Shown here piece after piece: positions 36,401 to 44,664 of a stretch of DNA of 64,000 nt. Source of the DNA: JAQUOA01 sp037443785 (lineage in GTDB: Bacteria > Bacteroidota > Ignavibacteria > UBA10030 > UBA8401). The position numbers and the translations under genes were made by a program. Each line of letters starts with the position of its first letter. The stretch's first letter is position 1. The DNA lies in NCBI GenBank assembly GCA_037443785.1, contig JBBINR010000011.1, positions 35,258 to 99,257 of the forward strand, read 5' to 3'. The notes under the pieces are model-generated. The model had not been told where the DNA came from and made no database searches. It saw nothing but the letters and a program-made list of their open reading frames with translations.

Positions 36401-36946
36401 AAAGGTAAATTGAGCAACAATGATCAAGTCATTATCACCAGCGAGCTCAATAGACGATTATGGATCATCGATTTCACGTACCCGCTGTCCATTCCATCGT
36501 CGAAATATGTTTCACCTCCTGTCGGCAGTGTTTTCCTTTTTAGGACGACAAAACCGTTTGACCGTAATTCTCATTTCGAATTTAGAATTGACGGGAATCT
36601 TGTCAGTTCATCAAAGATAAAGGGTGAACTTGAAAATATTTATACCGTTCCTGATCCTTATGTTGCCGCAAGCAGTTTAGAGCAGCATTTGGTGAGCCTC
36701 GATGCGGGAAGAGGAGATCGCAGAATTGATTTCGTCAATCTTCCTTCGCAATGCACTATTTCGATCTTCACGACAAGCGGAAGATTGGTGCGCACGATCA
36801 ATCACAGTTCGTCAATAGCCAACAGTCGCGAGCCATGGGATTTACGGACAAAAGACGGACTTGAAGTAACCCATGGTATTTATCTCTGGGTAGTTGAGGC
36901 GCCAGGAATTGGAAAAAGAATTGGAAAACTTGCGGTGATCAAATGA
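33464..36946 (+). CDS. Large exported protein with calcium-binding-type Asp repeats and FlgD-like C-terminus
   Basis: Product of 1160 residues from ATG 33464; a TTG directly before it is in frame. A signal peptide is visible (IIFFVSLSILAAGTAISQ). Around residues 405-510 many DxDxDG-type loops occur (HDGIDNDGDGLIDES, ANKNGVLDPGEDTNGNG, DADGTEGNGKPDQGEPN), as in thrombospondin type 3 or dockerin-like calcium-binding repeats. A fibronectin-like part follows near 620-740. The end (CTISIFTTSGRLVRTI, GIYLWVVEAPG, GKRIGKLAVIK) resembles a FlgD-Ig/T9SS type A sorting domain without the QNYPNPFN motif. It starts 20 bp after the TonB receptor and overlaps the PorV-like gene by four bases. It is probably a T9SS cargo or a surface partner of the receptor. 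Confidence 0.75.
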   Translation: MKQYNRRVNFKSHIIFFVSLSILAAGTAISQRKAEDVEKANNKGQAISLRNSRSLYSPQFLSKVSATVGNARFLRYGKHNGNLIETGFINNTSLANNYLNGSSFAMWPKGSGTVYGYAFVFFVGAKVVNTNGDSIAIISESYRRQGGDFAPDASHTYQFQPLPGYFNDRSTNSLAWTYGGISEDVGIDGIPNTHDFGENDGVLQTQEDFNVNGILDKELVNTPNWPAMSHLKQTWPKVWPPQTFPGDPRSESDSLTPGIRDGRWNGEFGAYVRADQESYYAADDRENDEFSYYPFGDSLSKRPFPNGRRGLGITVETRGYQWSSRLAEDILINIFDITNFGKKLQRSIVGMFVDPDMGGSLSGDNASFEKADDITYAWSDGDVSNLGLPLGYFGFAFLESPGIAHDGIDNDGDGLIDESQGNTIDEDGDWEKFSDANVDGVWTTEDANKNGVLDPGEDTNGNGRLDYEPLNDDVGSDGIGPDQNDYTGPDADGTEGNGKPDQGEPNFGFTDNDESDQVGLTSFYLTDVNNALYDDELFWNKEIVPGQYITVPGYDRDISWIYGSGEVAIDSGRTNTQRYAIALLFGNDKADILRNKKTMQVIYDHDYNFASAPRVPTVNFQVYDKKVILRWDDAAERSKDAIYGADFEAYYIYKSTNPTFEDIKTITDAYGNPLLFRPEAIYDLKDGLSGVHPVSIGSEINQASDLGISYNMGTDSGIQHYFIDNNVQNGRVYYYAVVSVDKGYDADFFARGLTDRSGLAIISPTECSANILLDDLGRPVSADRNIAIVTPSGPASGYVFPSLSSQGITRNTDSTYGTIGVDIFEPYKVHPGNSYQVTFDDDSSFKDYSTKFTGLTKKIKLYNTTTNTLLMSLVYPNTDAVKELLYEGFKLTLHNNDTVGISSAKWKDNINNIVGSPKATGFGGFPVPRDYEIRVKDTLNTADTSLNNIATNYQIWDVTNPDSAFRVKFRLTETGTAALKGKLSNNDQVIITSELNRRLWIIDFTYPLSIPSSKYVSPPVGSVFLFRTTKPFDRNSHFEFRIDGNLVSSSKIKGELENIYTVPDPYVAASSLEQHLVSLDAGRGDRRIDFVNLPSQCTISIFTTSGRLVRTINHSSSIANSREPWDLRTKDGLEVTHGIYLWVVEAPGIGKRIGKLAVIK

Positions 36947-37998
36947 GCCAACAAAAACAGATTTGGATTATGCTATTTATTGTTTTGGTATCAATATGCA
37001 ATGCTGATACCGGTCCGGGCAAAGTGACGTTTGAATCAAATGTTTCCGGTGTCGGAACGTCGGCGGCTGCCTTCTTGGAAATTGGAGTCGGTGCACGTGC
37101 GGCAGCGCTGGGAAATGCGTATACGGCATTGGCCAATGATCCAACGGCATTATATTGGAATCCTGCCGGTGTCGCATGGGCAAGCTCAATGCAAGTTGAG
37201 ATTATGCAAAACAATTGGATCGGAGAAAGAAATCATCAGTTTGCCGGAATCGTCGTACCGTTAAAAGGGTGGAATGCATCACTCGGACTGAGTTTCATTA
37301 CACTTGATTTCGGTACACCGCAAAAAGTACGAACAGTCGATCAGCCGGATGGTACGGGAGAATTGTATGATGCTCGTGACATTGCATTTGGATTAACGTA
37401 TTCCATGGCATTGACAGATCACTTTTCTTTCGGTCTCACCGGTAAATATATTCAGGAACGCATTTGGTCAGTATCGTCCTCCGGTTTTGCCGTTGATATG
37501 GGAATTATGTATAAAACGGGTTTGCAAGGATTAACGCTCGGTGCCAACCTTAGCAATTTCGGGACAGAATTGCAGTTAAAAGGAAATCGACTTTCCATTA
37601 CGGTCGATCCGGATAAAAACAATTACAATTTCGACAGAGTTGAAGCCACATACACGACAAATTCATATCCAATGCCTCTTTCATTTCGTTTCGGTGTTGC
37701 CTATGAAAAGCAACTCGAATCATTCGGCTCTATGCTCCTCTCTGTTGATGTAACACATCCAAGTAATGCGACCGAAAGCATATCGTTTGGAGGAGAATAT
37801 TCCGTTTTCAATCTTTTTTTTCTCCGAGCCGGATATGAAAATATGTTTGAGAGAGATCATATCAATGGGCTGACACTCGGAGGCGGTGTGGATTATTTTG
37901 TCGATCAATCCAACTTTGGTGTCCGGCTTGATTATTCATGGTCAGAATGGGGACTATTGGGTAATGCGCAACGAGTTTCCGTCGGTGTTGTGTTCTGA
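36943..37998 (+). CDS. PorV/PorQ-family outer-membrane protein
   Basis: Product of 351 residues. A signal peptide (QIWIMLFIVLVSICNA) is followed by the family signature FLEIGVGARAAALGNAYTAL and NDPTALYWNPAGVAW near residues 45-85, and then by a FadL-like beta-barrel ending in GVVF. PorV is the shuttle that moves T9SS cargo from the translocon to the attachment complex; PorQ-like relatives and paralogues exist, so the exact role is uncertain. The start codon overlaps the previous stop (ATGA), and the next start overlaps this stop, so translation is coupled within the operon. The location among T9SS cargo genes suggests a locus-specific shuttle. Confidence 0.85.
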   Translation: MSQQKQIWIMLFIVLVSICNADTGPGKVTFESNVSGVGTSAAAFLEIGVGARAAALGNAYTALANDPTALYWNPAGVAWASSMQVEIMQNNWIGERNHQFAGIVVPLKGWNASLGLSFITLDFGTPQKVRTVDQPDGTGELYDARDIAFGLTYSMALTDHFSFGLTGKYIQERIWSVSSSGFAVDMGIMYKTGLQGLTLGANLSNFGTELQLKGNRLSITVDPDKNNYNFDRVEATYTTNSYPMPLSFRFGVAYEKQLESFGSMLLSVDVTHPSNATESISFGGEYSVFNLFFLRAGYENMFERDHINGLTLGGGVDYFVDQSNFGVRLDYSWSEWGLLGNAQRVSVGVVF

Positions 37999-39581
37999 TG
38001 AAATTTAAACCAATGATAGTGAAAAAATATTTCCAGATTTCCGGTATTGTTGTTCTCCTCTTTGGCGGGATAGCTGCGATCTGGATGATGCGCCAGCCGG
38101 TGCCTATGCCTCAGAGCATTCAATTGTCAGATTCTGTCGTCGCAGTCATCGGCGATTCATATATAACAACGTCTGAATTGCGATTAGCATTTGAGACGGC
38201 ACATCCGGTTTTAAAACAAGGAGTATCCAATCGTGAACGGCTGTACAGCGTTTTAGCGGCAATGCTCGCCGAAAAAATTCTTTCACAGGAAGCATCCCAT
38301 CTTGGATTTCAAAAGAATAAACGGATCGAACAATTACACGATGAATTTCAACGAAATGCCGTTGTTGAACACGTGATCGCGGCGGATGTCGATTCACGAA
38401 TCGCTGTTTCTGATGACGAAGCAAACGAAGAGACGTTGAAATCGCTTGTCACTTTTAAATTCCGATATTGGATGGAACCAAGCAAGGAGCGCGCGGAAAA
38501 GATCCAGATGCAAATGCACCGTGAAGGTTATGGCGCTGTCGTTCAACGACTCGTTCGACAAAATCCTGAACTTAAAGGAATAGCGCTTGAGTTGGAATCC
38601 GATTATTTGCGATGGACGGAGATTGATCCAAAGTTCTATGAGGCGATTAAAAATCTTCCGATTGGTGAAATTTCTGCTCCTGTAGAGTACGATGGTGCAT
38701 TTTATCTCCTCCAAATCGAAGACATTCAGCGCAATGGCATGACGACGATGCAGTTGGCCAATTCTCTTCCAACGTCAAAAAAGATTATCTACGCCAGGAA
38801 ACGCCTGGCTGCACGGAAAGCATATGTTGCGGCATTGATGGAGCCAAAGAATGTAAAGACCAACACTTTTTCATTGAGTATTTTGACGCAAGCGGCGCAA
38901 GAATGGTACACTTCGCCAACATTAAACTCATTGGATTTTTTTACTGCCCTTGAGAAAGCAGGTGAATTCTATCCGAAATTGCTAACGTTTAAAAAAGAGC
39001 AAGAGCGAATTCTTGTAACGACTACTGATAAAAAATTTTCCATTTCAGAGATCGCTCATGGTCTTCCATTGCGTAAGATCATGAAAGAGTTTAAACAACC
39101 GTTTACAGGATTTGCGGCGTATACGGCAGCTTCCGTTCGTGATTATTATCTGGAACAAATTGGAGTTGAAAGACAATATCGAAATGATCCGGAATCATTG
39201 GAAAATCTTCGCGTGTGGAATGACAAGTGGTTGTATGAAGAATACCGGCTAAAATTTACATTACAACGAAATATTGGAGATAATGATTCCGCTGATCCGA
39301 ATTTCAGAAAGTATATCGTACGAAAAGATCAAAATTTTCTCATGCAAAAAATAAATTCATTAGTTGGCCGATATCATCCTCAAGTAAATAGAACAGTTCT
39401 TGATACAATACAAATGAATGAACCGGTTAAATCACGAAATATGCCTGTTTCATTTGTTCGAGGTGGAATGGATACCCCCGCATTCCCCACGGTGGGCAAC
39501 GAGTGGCAGAATGAAATTTCAAGGCTGAAAAATATTTTTACAATACAACAAAGCAATAGCATCACCCTTCGAAACAATTAA
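37998..39581 (+). CDS. SurA-like periplasmic peptidyl-prolyl isomerase/chaperone
   Basis: Product of 527 residues. One N-terminal membrane anchor or signal (YFQISGIVVLLFGGIAAIWM) precedes a SurA-type N-domain (VVAVIGDSYITTSELRLAFE, MLAEKILSQEASHLGF) and a degenerate rotamase-like stretch (EISAPVEYDGAFYLLQIEDI). A long helical C-terminal half has no motif that I recognise. SurA relatives escort outer-membrane and exported proteins through the periplasm. Its start overlaps the PorV-like stop by one base. It may serve the barrel and cargo proteins encoded in the same operon. Isomerase activity is doubtful given the weak PPIC core. Confidence 0.75.
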   Translation: MKFKPMIVKKYFQISGIVVLLFGGIAAIWMMRQPVPMPQSIQLSDSVVAVIGDSYITTSELRLAFETAHPVLKQGVSNRERLYSVLAAMLAEKILSQEASHLGFQKNKRIEQLHDEFQRNAVVEHVIAADVDSRIAVSDDEANEETLKSLVTFKFRYWMEPSKERAEKIQMQMHREGYGAVVQRLVRQNPELKGIALELESDYLRWTEIDPKFYEAIKNLPIGEISAPVEYDGAFYLLQIEDIQRNGMTTMQLANSLPTSKKIIYARKRLAARKAYVAALMEPKNVKTNTFSLSILTQAAQEWYTSPTLNSLDFFTALEKAGEFYPKLLTFKKEQERILVTTTDKKFSISEIAHGLPLRKIMKEFKQPFTGFAAYTAASVRDYYLEQIGVERQYRNDPESLENLRVWNDKWLYEEYRLKFTLQRNIGDNDSADPNFRKYIVRKDQNFLMQKINSLVGRYHPQVNRTVLDTIQMNEPVKSRNMPVSFVRGGMDTPAFPTVGNEWQNEISRLKNIFTIQQSNSITLRNN

Positions 39582-39598
39582 CCATAGGAGAATCATCT

Positions 39599-42064
39599 AT
39601 GAAACAATTGTTTACAATGCTCGTCATTGCAGTCATGAGTTTGTCGATTGCCTTTTCTCAGGTATTACCTTCTGCCGTTCCGGCAAAAAATCTTAAGGGA
39701 TACTGGACATTTGATAATCCATCAACGCCATTTACTGCAGCGGTCGGGATGGATTTAGTGAAAGATAAAAATGCGGCTGCAACGGAAACCATTTCGTCAA
39801 TTGATGGTCCGACAATTGGAAACAAGGCTGTTCACGTTCCAAAATTTAATTTTTTACGCTGCACACCAGGATTAAATGCGAATGGGACAATCGACACATT
39901 GAAAAAAGTAAACCGCTATTCTATGGTGATAGATTTTAGAATTAATACTCGGGGCGAATGGAGAACGTTTTATCAGACTGATCCGACCAACACAACCGAC
40001 GGAGATTTATTTATTCGTAATGCAAGCGGCACGCAGGGGCACAGTATCGGGCGCGCAGTGCCGGGATATTCGTATGACACAATTTCGGCCGGCCGATGGT
40101 ACCGCCTTGTTATTGTTGCAAATCTTGGGGTTGAATTTAATCTGTACCTCGATGGCAATCTTCTGCATAAGGGGAATCCAATGACACCCGACAATAATCA
40201 GGCGCTGGAATCGGTGAATGGTTTGGATGAGCTTCTTTTTTTTGGCGATGACGACGGTGATAACGGAGAAATTGATGTTTCTGAAATTGCATTATATGAC
40301 ACCACATTGTCAGTGGAACAAATTGCCGCGATGGGAGGATATGGATACCTTGTTCAAGCGAAAGATCCCGTCAATACTTTTGATATGACAGATGCTGCTG
40401 AAGTTTTGAAATCAACCATCGGAACCGGTACTTTGGCTTTGAAAGGCCCCGGCACATTGAAAACTGTTACGGGTCCGAAACAAGGACGCAATGCTGTTCA
40501 GCTTCAATCCGATCAATATCTTGAGTTACATCACAGTATTGTTGCCAATGGAACGGAAGCAAACGGAAGAACGAATCGTTGGTCGGTGCTCATCGATTTT
40601 AAACTTCCCGATCTTGCACAAGCCTACGATCTTTTCCAGACTGATTCTACCAATACAACTTCTGCCGAACTTGCCATTAACGACGTCGGGAAAGCGGGCT
40701 GCGATACGCTTGGATATTCTGACAGTGTTGTTGTCGTTGCAAAGAAATGGCATCGTATGATTATGGCTGTTTATGGGGGCAGTGTTGCAACCTATTATGT
40801 CGATGGGAAAAAAGTTTCACAGAAATCCATTCTTCCGGACGGCCGTTTCACACTGGTTCCTGCTGCGAATGGAAAATTTGGTTCTTTGCTCATTGGTGCA
40901 CAGTCGGTTAGTTATCATCCAAATATGATTGAGATTGGTCAAGTGCAATTGTGGAATCGTTGGGTCGATAGTTCGACAGCAAGTCTTTTGGGAGCGGTTG
41001 ATACTTATTCGGATCTTGGGACGGGCAAAGGCGGATCGTCGGTGCTGTTAGATGGAACGACGGCGAATATGTATGTTCGAGTTCCATCAAAACCGCAATA
41101 TAAATTCGATTCGACAAAAAGTTTTACTGTTGAAGCTTGGATCAAACCGTTTAGATTATGGGACGACGGTGATCCTGCCATTATCAGTAATAAAGATTGG
41201 AATGCCGGCAGCAACGCAGGATGGGTTATTGCCCTTGATGCAGGAGGAGTCTGGCAGTATAATATCGGTGACGGGGGGATTAATACAAATGAAAAACATC
41301 GTGCTGATATCGATGGTATTGGATTGGTCAATGATGAAAAATGGCACCATATCGCTGTTGTCGTTGATCGTACATCAAATTTTGCACGCGCGTATTTTGA
41401 TGGTGTGTTAAAAAAGAGCGCAGATATTTCTACGGTAAAAAGTGTTGACACCGACTATGATTTAAATATTGGTCAAGATGGTACCGGAAATTATGCCTGG
41501 GGGTACAAATATGGCGGTTATATTGATGAGGTTCGTATTTGGGGAACTGTATTGGATTCGGTAACCCTAAAAGGTTGGATGTTTAACAGCAGCAATATCT
41601 CCGGCCACCCGAAATACTCAGACTTACGCGGCTATTGGAGATTTGATGCAATTGCCGGAGACAGCACACCCGATGTTTCGAGTTATTCAAACTGGGGAAC
41701 ACTAATGAATGGTGCTTCACTGCGTCGTTCCGATGTGGCTTTACCGGTAATTGATGCTGGATTACCAATGCCAAGTTTATTTGTTCTCGAAAATGCTTAT
41801 CCGAATCCGTTCAATCCATCTACAACCATTCGATTTTCAATTCCGTTCAAGAGCAGAGTATCATTAAATGTGTATAACGTTCTTGGTCAGCACATTGCCA
41901 CGCTATTTAATGGGGAAATAAATGCAGGTATATACAATACTGTGTGGAATGCTTCCAATAGTGTATCACAAGTAGCTTCGGGAGTTTATTTCTATCGTAT
42001 CGATGCCGCGGGCCTCAACAACGAACATTTTTCTTCTTCCAAAAAACTGATTCTGACGAAATAA
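39599..42064 (+). CDS. T9SS-exported protein with three LamG-like domains
   Basis: Product of 821 residues. A signal peptide (KQLFTMLVIAVMSLSIAFSQ) is followed by two related LamG-like modules (about 33-250 and 260-470; first begins KGYWTFDNPSTPFTAAVG and has FGDDDGDNGEIDVSEIALY), then a classical LamG_3 domain (about 475-720; TVEAWIKPF, KWHHIAVVVDRTS). The T9SS type A sorting domain is at the end (NAYPNPFNPSTTIRFSI, GVYFYRIDA). Concanavalin-like LamG folds usually bind glycans or proteins; no catalytic domain is evident. It starts 17 bp after the SurA-like gene and is the last gene of the operon that began at the TonB receptor, with a strong terminator at 42094. Confidence 0.85.
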   Translation: MKQLFTMLVIAVMSLSIAFSQVLPSAVPAKNLKGYWTFDNPSTPFTAAVGMDLVKDKNAAATETISSIDGPTIGNKAVHVPKFNFLRCTPGLNANGTIDTLKKVNRYSMVIDFRINTRGEWRTFYQTDPTNTTDGDLFIRNASGTQGHSIGRAVPGYSYDTISAGRWYRLVIVANLGVEFNLYLDGNLLHKGNPMTPDNNQALESVNGLDELLFFGDDDGDNGEIDVSEIALYDTTLSVEQIAAMGGYGYLVQAKDPVNTFDMTDAAEVLKSTIGTGTLALKGPGTLKTVTGPKQGRNAVQLQSDQYLELHHSIVANGTEANGRTNRWSVLIDFKLPDLAQAYDLFQTDSTNTTSAELAINDVGKAGCDTLGYSDSVVVVAKKWHRMIMAVYGGSVATYYVDGKKVSQKSILPDGRFTLVPAANGKFGSLLIGAQSVSYHPNMIEIGQVQLWNRWVDSSTASLLGAVDTYSDLGTGKGGSSVLLDGTTANMYVRVPSKPQYKFDSTKSFTVEAWIKPFRLWDDGDPAIISNKDWNAGSNAGWVIALDAGGVWQYNIGDGGINTNEKHRADIDGIGLVNDEKWHHIAVVVDRTSNFARAYFDGVLKKSADISTVKSVDTDYDLNIGQDGTGNYAWGYKYGGYIDEVRIWGTVLDSVTLKGWMFNSSNISGHPKYSDLRGYWRFDAIAGDSTPDVSSYSNWGTLMNGASLRRSDVALPVIDAGLPMPSLFVLENAYPNPFNPSTTIRFSIPFKSRVSLNVYNVLGQHIATLFNGEINAGIYNTVWNASNSVSQVASGVYFYRIDAAGLNNEHFSSSKKLILTK

Positions 42065-42093
42065 TACTCTTCGTTATAAGTGAAAGTATGACG

Positions 42094-42125
42094 GCCGCTT
42101 TTTACCATTAAAGCGGCTTTTTTTT
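42094..42125 (+). terminator. Rho-independent terminator of the TonB-PorV operon
   Basis: GCCGCTTT (42094-42101) pairs with AAAGCGGC (42110-42117) around TTACCATT, followed by eight T residues. It lies 30 bases after the stop of the LamG protein gene. Confidence 0.92.
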
Positions 42126-42201
42126 GTCAATGGTAAAATGCAGGTGCTTTGCAGTTTTTTCTTTCAAGAAATATCCATTTTTATTCGCCAAGGCAAGATA
42201 G

Positions 42202-42245
42202 CACGTTCGTGGGATTGCCCATTGATGACTAAAACGGTACTATTT
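42202..42245 (+). promoter_or_regulatory. Composite promoter/operator, site C (before LamG-CBM9 protein)
   Basis: CACGTTCGTG (42202-42211), GGA, TTG (42215-42217), 20 bases, TACTATTT (42238-42245). It differs from site B by one base in the box and has an identical -7 region. It lies about 95 bases ahead of the ATG at 42341. Confidence 0.7.
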
Positions 42246-42340
42246 ATAAGTTCCAGAGAAGAGTGCAATTTTTTACGTCAGCTATCGAAGATATTGAAAT
42301 TTTTTATTCACCTATATTTTCATCAACGCAAAGGTAAGCT

Positions 42341-44362
42341 ATGAAAAAAAGCTATTTTCTTTTTGTCATTCTGTTGTCATTCTACAGCGTTTCGCTGCTG
42401 TACAGCCAAATACCTGCAAAGCAGGGCTGGTGGAAGTTTGATGATGTTGCAAACATTTTAAAAGCCGACATCGGATCACCATTGGAATTAGTCGGAACTC
42501 ATCAACTTATTGACGGCCCGGATGTTGGCAACGGCGCAGTAAAGATCGGTGTCGGAAGTTATTATAAGCTGAGACACGGAATGAATCCCAATGGTGGCGG
42601 TGCCGGTAAGCTGGTAAATGAATATACAATCATGATTGACTTTAGAGCACCCACCATTGGTGCGTGGAAATGTTTTTACCAAACCGATTCAACGAACGCA
42701 AATGATGGTGAATGTTTTATCAACAAAACCGGCGCAACGATTGGAGTTGGTGCGACCGGCTATTCATTGTTTGGCGTTACAGCAAACGAATGGTACAGAC
42801 TTGTTCTCTCCGTAAAAAACGGTGTGCAATATAATTATTATATCGATGGTCAAATAATCAAGGCGGGGACTGTTCAACCGGTTGATAATATTCGATTTGC
42901 ACTTGATAAAGCATTGTTGATGTTCGGTGATGATGATGGTGATGACGGAGAAATTGATTGTGCTGAAATTGCTATTTGGAATACCGCACTTTCCAATGCT
43001 GATATTCTCCTTCTCGGAGGATTCGGACACGAATTGGATAAGATACCTCCGGTTCCGCCGACAGGCGTACTTGCAAATACCGGCGGAGCAGGTTCATACT
43101 CAAATACGATAATATGGACCGATGTACCGGATGAACCAGGTTCAAAATATGATGTCTATTTCAGTGAAAAATCTTTTGCCAAAATTGATTCCACAATAGA
43201 ACATCTTGCTCCCTATAATATTGCTTTGGGTACACAGGTAGTCACCCATGCTCTTCGCTCGCCGGTAACCGATCAAGACATTACGTATTTCTATGGTGTC
43301 AACGCCACGGATGCCTTGGGAAATGCTGGTTTAGTTGCTCTTGCACCTGCTTCCGTAACGACAAAAGCAAAAGGTGTTCCGGTAATTTCTCCAGCAGCGC
43401 CGGTAAATTTTGTTGCCGATGGCGATTTAACCGAATGGGCATCAATTCCTCCAATATCCTTGAATGCTTTCGGTCCAAATCCGACGGCACATTTAGTGGC
43501 GGGTGGAAAATTAAATGATAGCCTCGATCTTTCTGTAAAAGTGTATCTCGCAATGGATGCAAATAACTTTTATATCGCTTACGATGTAGTTGATGATATC
43601 GTTTCTGTCGATACAAGTTCTTCTGTCTCAACATGGGCAAACGATGCGCCGGATATAAATATTGGTTTTTATGATTGGAGAGGGGCGGGGCATGCAGGAT
43701 ATAGACGAGGAGCGACACCCGATTATATGCTGCGGTTCTCTAAAAACCGTATTAACAATGACAAAGGGATAGGAAATGCTATCGTCATGTATCCCGGAGC
43801 AAATTATATCTGGAAGGAAAAAGTACTTACCCCGGGATATGTTGTTGAAGCAAAATTGCCGTTTACCACGATTGCCGGAATTGTTCCTGGTGACAGCGTG
43901 TTCGTGCCGAATGAAGGAATGCGTATTCCAATCGACTTTTCGATCAATGACCGTGACGCCGCTTCAGGACGAGAAGCGATTCTTAGTTACTCGTCGTTGA
44001 ATAATGATAACTCGTGGATAAATATGTATAATTGGACTCATACATGGATCGGCAATAAATGGTCGCCAACAAGTGTTACCCGTAATCCTGAAATTGCAAA
44101 AACATTTGAGCTGTCACAGAACTATCCAAATCCCTTCAACCCTACAACAAAAATTATGTTCACCATTCCGCAGTCGGGATTGGTCAGTTTGAAGGTGTAT
44201 GATGTTTTAGGTCGTGAGGTTGCAAATTTGGTTAATCAATTTCAAGCAGCAGGATCTTATACGGTTAATCTTGATGCTTCGAAACTTGCAACAGGAATGT
44301 ATGTATACAGACTTGAATCCGGTTCGTTTAGTTCAGTAAAGAAAATGACATTGGTCAAATAA
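42341..44362 (+). CDS. T9SS-exported LamG and CBM9-like protein
   Basis: Product of 673 residues. A signal peptide ending in SLLYSQ is followed by one LamG-like module (about 26-235; GWWKFDDVANILKAD, then FGDDDGDDGEIDCAEIAIW), a fibronectin-like stretch (about 245-345), a CBM9/DOMON-type domain (about 355-575; VNFVADGDLTEWASIPP, VYLAMDANNFYIAYDVVDD) and a T9SS type A sorting domain (SQNYPNPFNPTTKIMF, LGREVANLVNQF, KKMTLVK). CBM9-like domains bind sugars or sit in glycan-active proteins. No catalytic site is visible, so a surface glycan-binding role is likely. It has its own composite promoter at 42202. Confidence 0.85.
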   Translation: MKKSYFLFVILLSFYSVSLLYSQIPAKQGWWKFDDVANILKADIGSPLELVGTHQLIDGPDVGNGAVKIGVGSYYKLRHGMNPNGGGAGKLVNEYTIMIDFRAPTIGAWKCFYQTDSTNANDGECFINKTGATIGVGATGYSLFGVTANEWYRLVLSVKNGVQYNYYIDGQIIKAGTVQPVDNIRFALDKALLMFGDDDGDDGEIDCAEIAIWNTALSNADILLLGGFGHELDKIPPVPPTGVLANTGGAGSYSNTIIWTDVPDEPGSKYDVYFSEKSFAKIDSTIEHLAPYNIALGTQVVTHALRSPVTDQDITYFYGVNATDALGNAGLVALAPASVTTKAKGVPVISPAAPVNFVADGDLTEWASIPPISLNAFGPNPTAHLVAGGKLNDSLDLSVKVYLAMDANNFYIAYDVVDDIVSVDTSSSVSTWANDAPDINIGFYDWRGAGHAGYRRGATPDYMLRFSKNRINNDKGIGNAIVMYPGANYIWKEKVLTPGYVVEAKLPFTTIAGIVPGDSVFVPNEGMRIPIDFSINDRDAASGREAILSYSSLNNDNSWINMYNWTHTWIGNKWSPTSVTRNPEIAKTFELSQNYPNPFNPTTKIMFTIPQSGLVSLKVYDVLGREVANLVNQFQAAGSYTVNLDASKLATGMYVYRLESGSFSSVKKMTLVK

Positions 44363-44409
44363 TGCAAAGCGGGATTTCTGTCAAGAAGTATCGGTGATAT
44401 AATAATTGG

Positions 44410-44565
44410 ACTCACCGCTAGTACCTTTTATGGATGAGGTGCTGCTGTGCGCAAGGCATTCTTTTTATAAGGGCGGTGAGTTCCTTCATATTCTTTTAGC
44501 CGAAGATCTAACGTCTTCTATCTGGATTTAAAGCACTGTGGAACAAAATAATCCACAATGAGTGC
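44410..44565. other. Non-coding gap with two inverted repeats
   Basis: The 302-base gap between 44362 and 44665 has no convincing gene. ACTCACCGC (44410-44418) is matched by GCGGTGAGT (44473-44481) across 54 bases that include GTACCTTTT (44421-44429, a TAnnTTTT-like box). A hairpin TGTGGA/TCCACA (44537-44557) extended by GCAC/GTGC follows. The composite promoter element is not seen here. The repeats may be regulatory or the remains of a mobile element. Confidence 0.35.
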
Positions 44566-44664
44566 GCAGGAGATACTGATGTGTTGTATCTCGAAAATTA
44601 TTTCTATCTTACGCAAGCATTACTCCGTCGTTACCCAGCCTCTAAAAGCGTGCAAAGGTGCGCA

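Noticed and set aside
44400..44440. An eighth composite promoter ahead of the first phosphoesterase gene (GTACCTTTT)
   Set aside because: The TA box is present, but TTG is only 13 bases upstream and the ACGTG box is missing, so spacing fails.
44581..44664. N-terminal extension of the first phosphoesterase from ATG 44581
   Set aside because: It would place 28 residues ahead of a complete signal peptide, and a ribosome site precedes ATG 44665.
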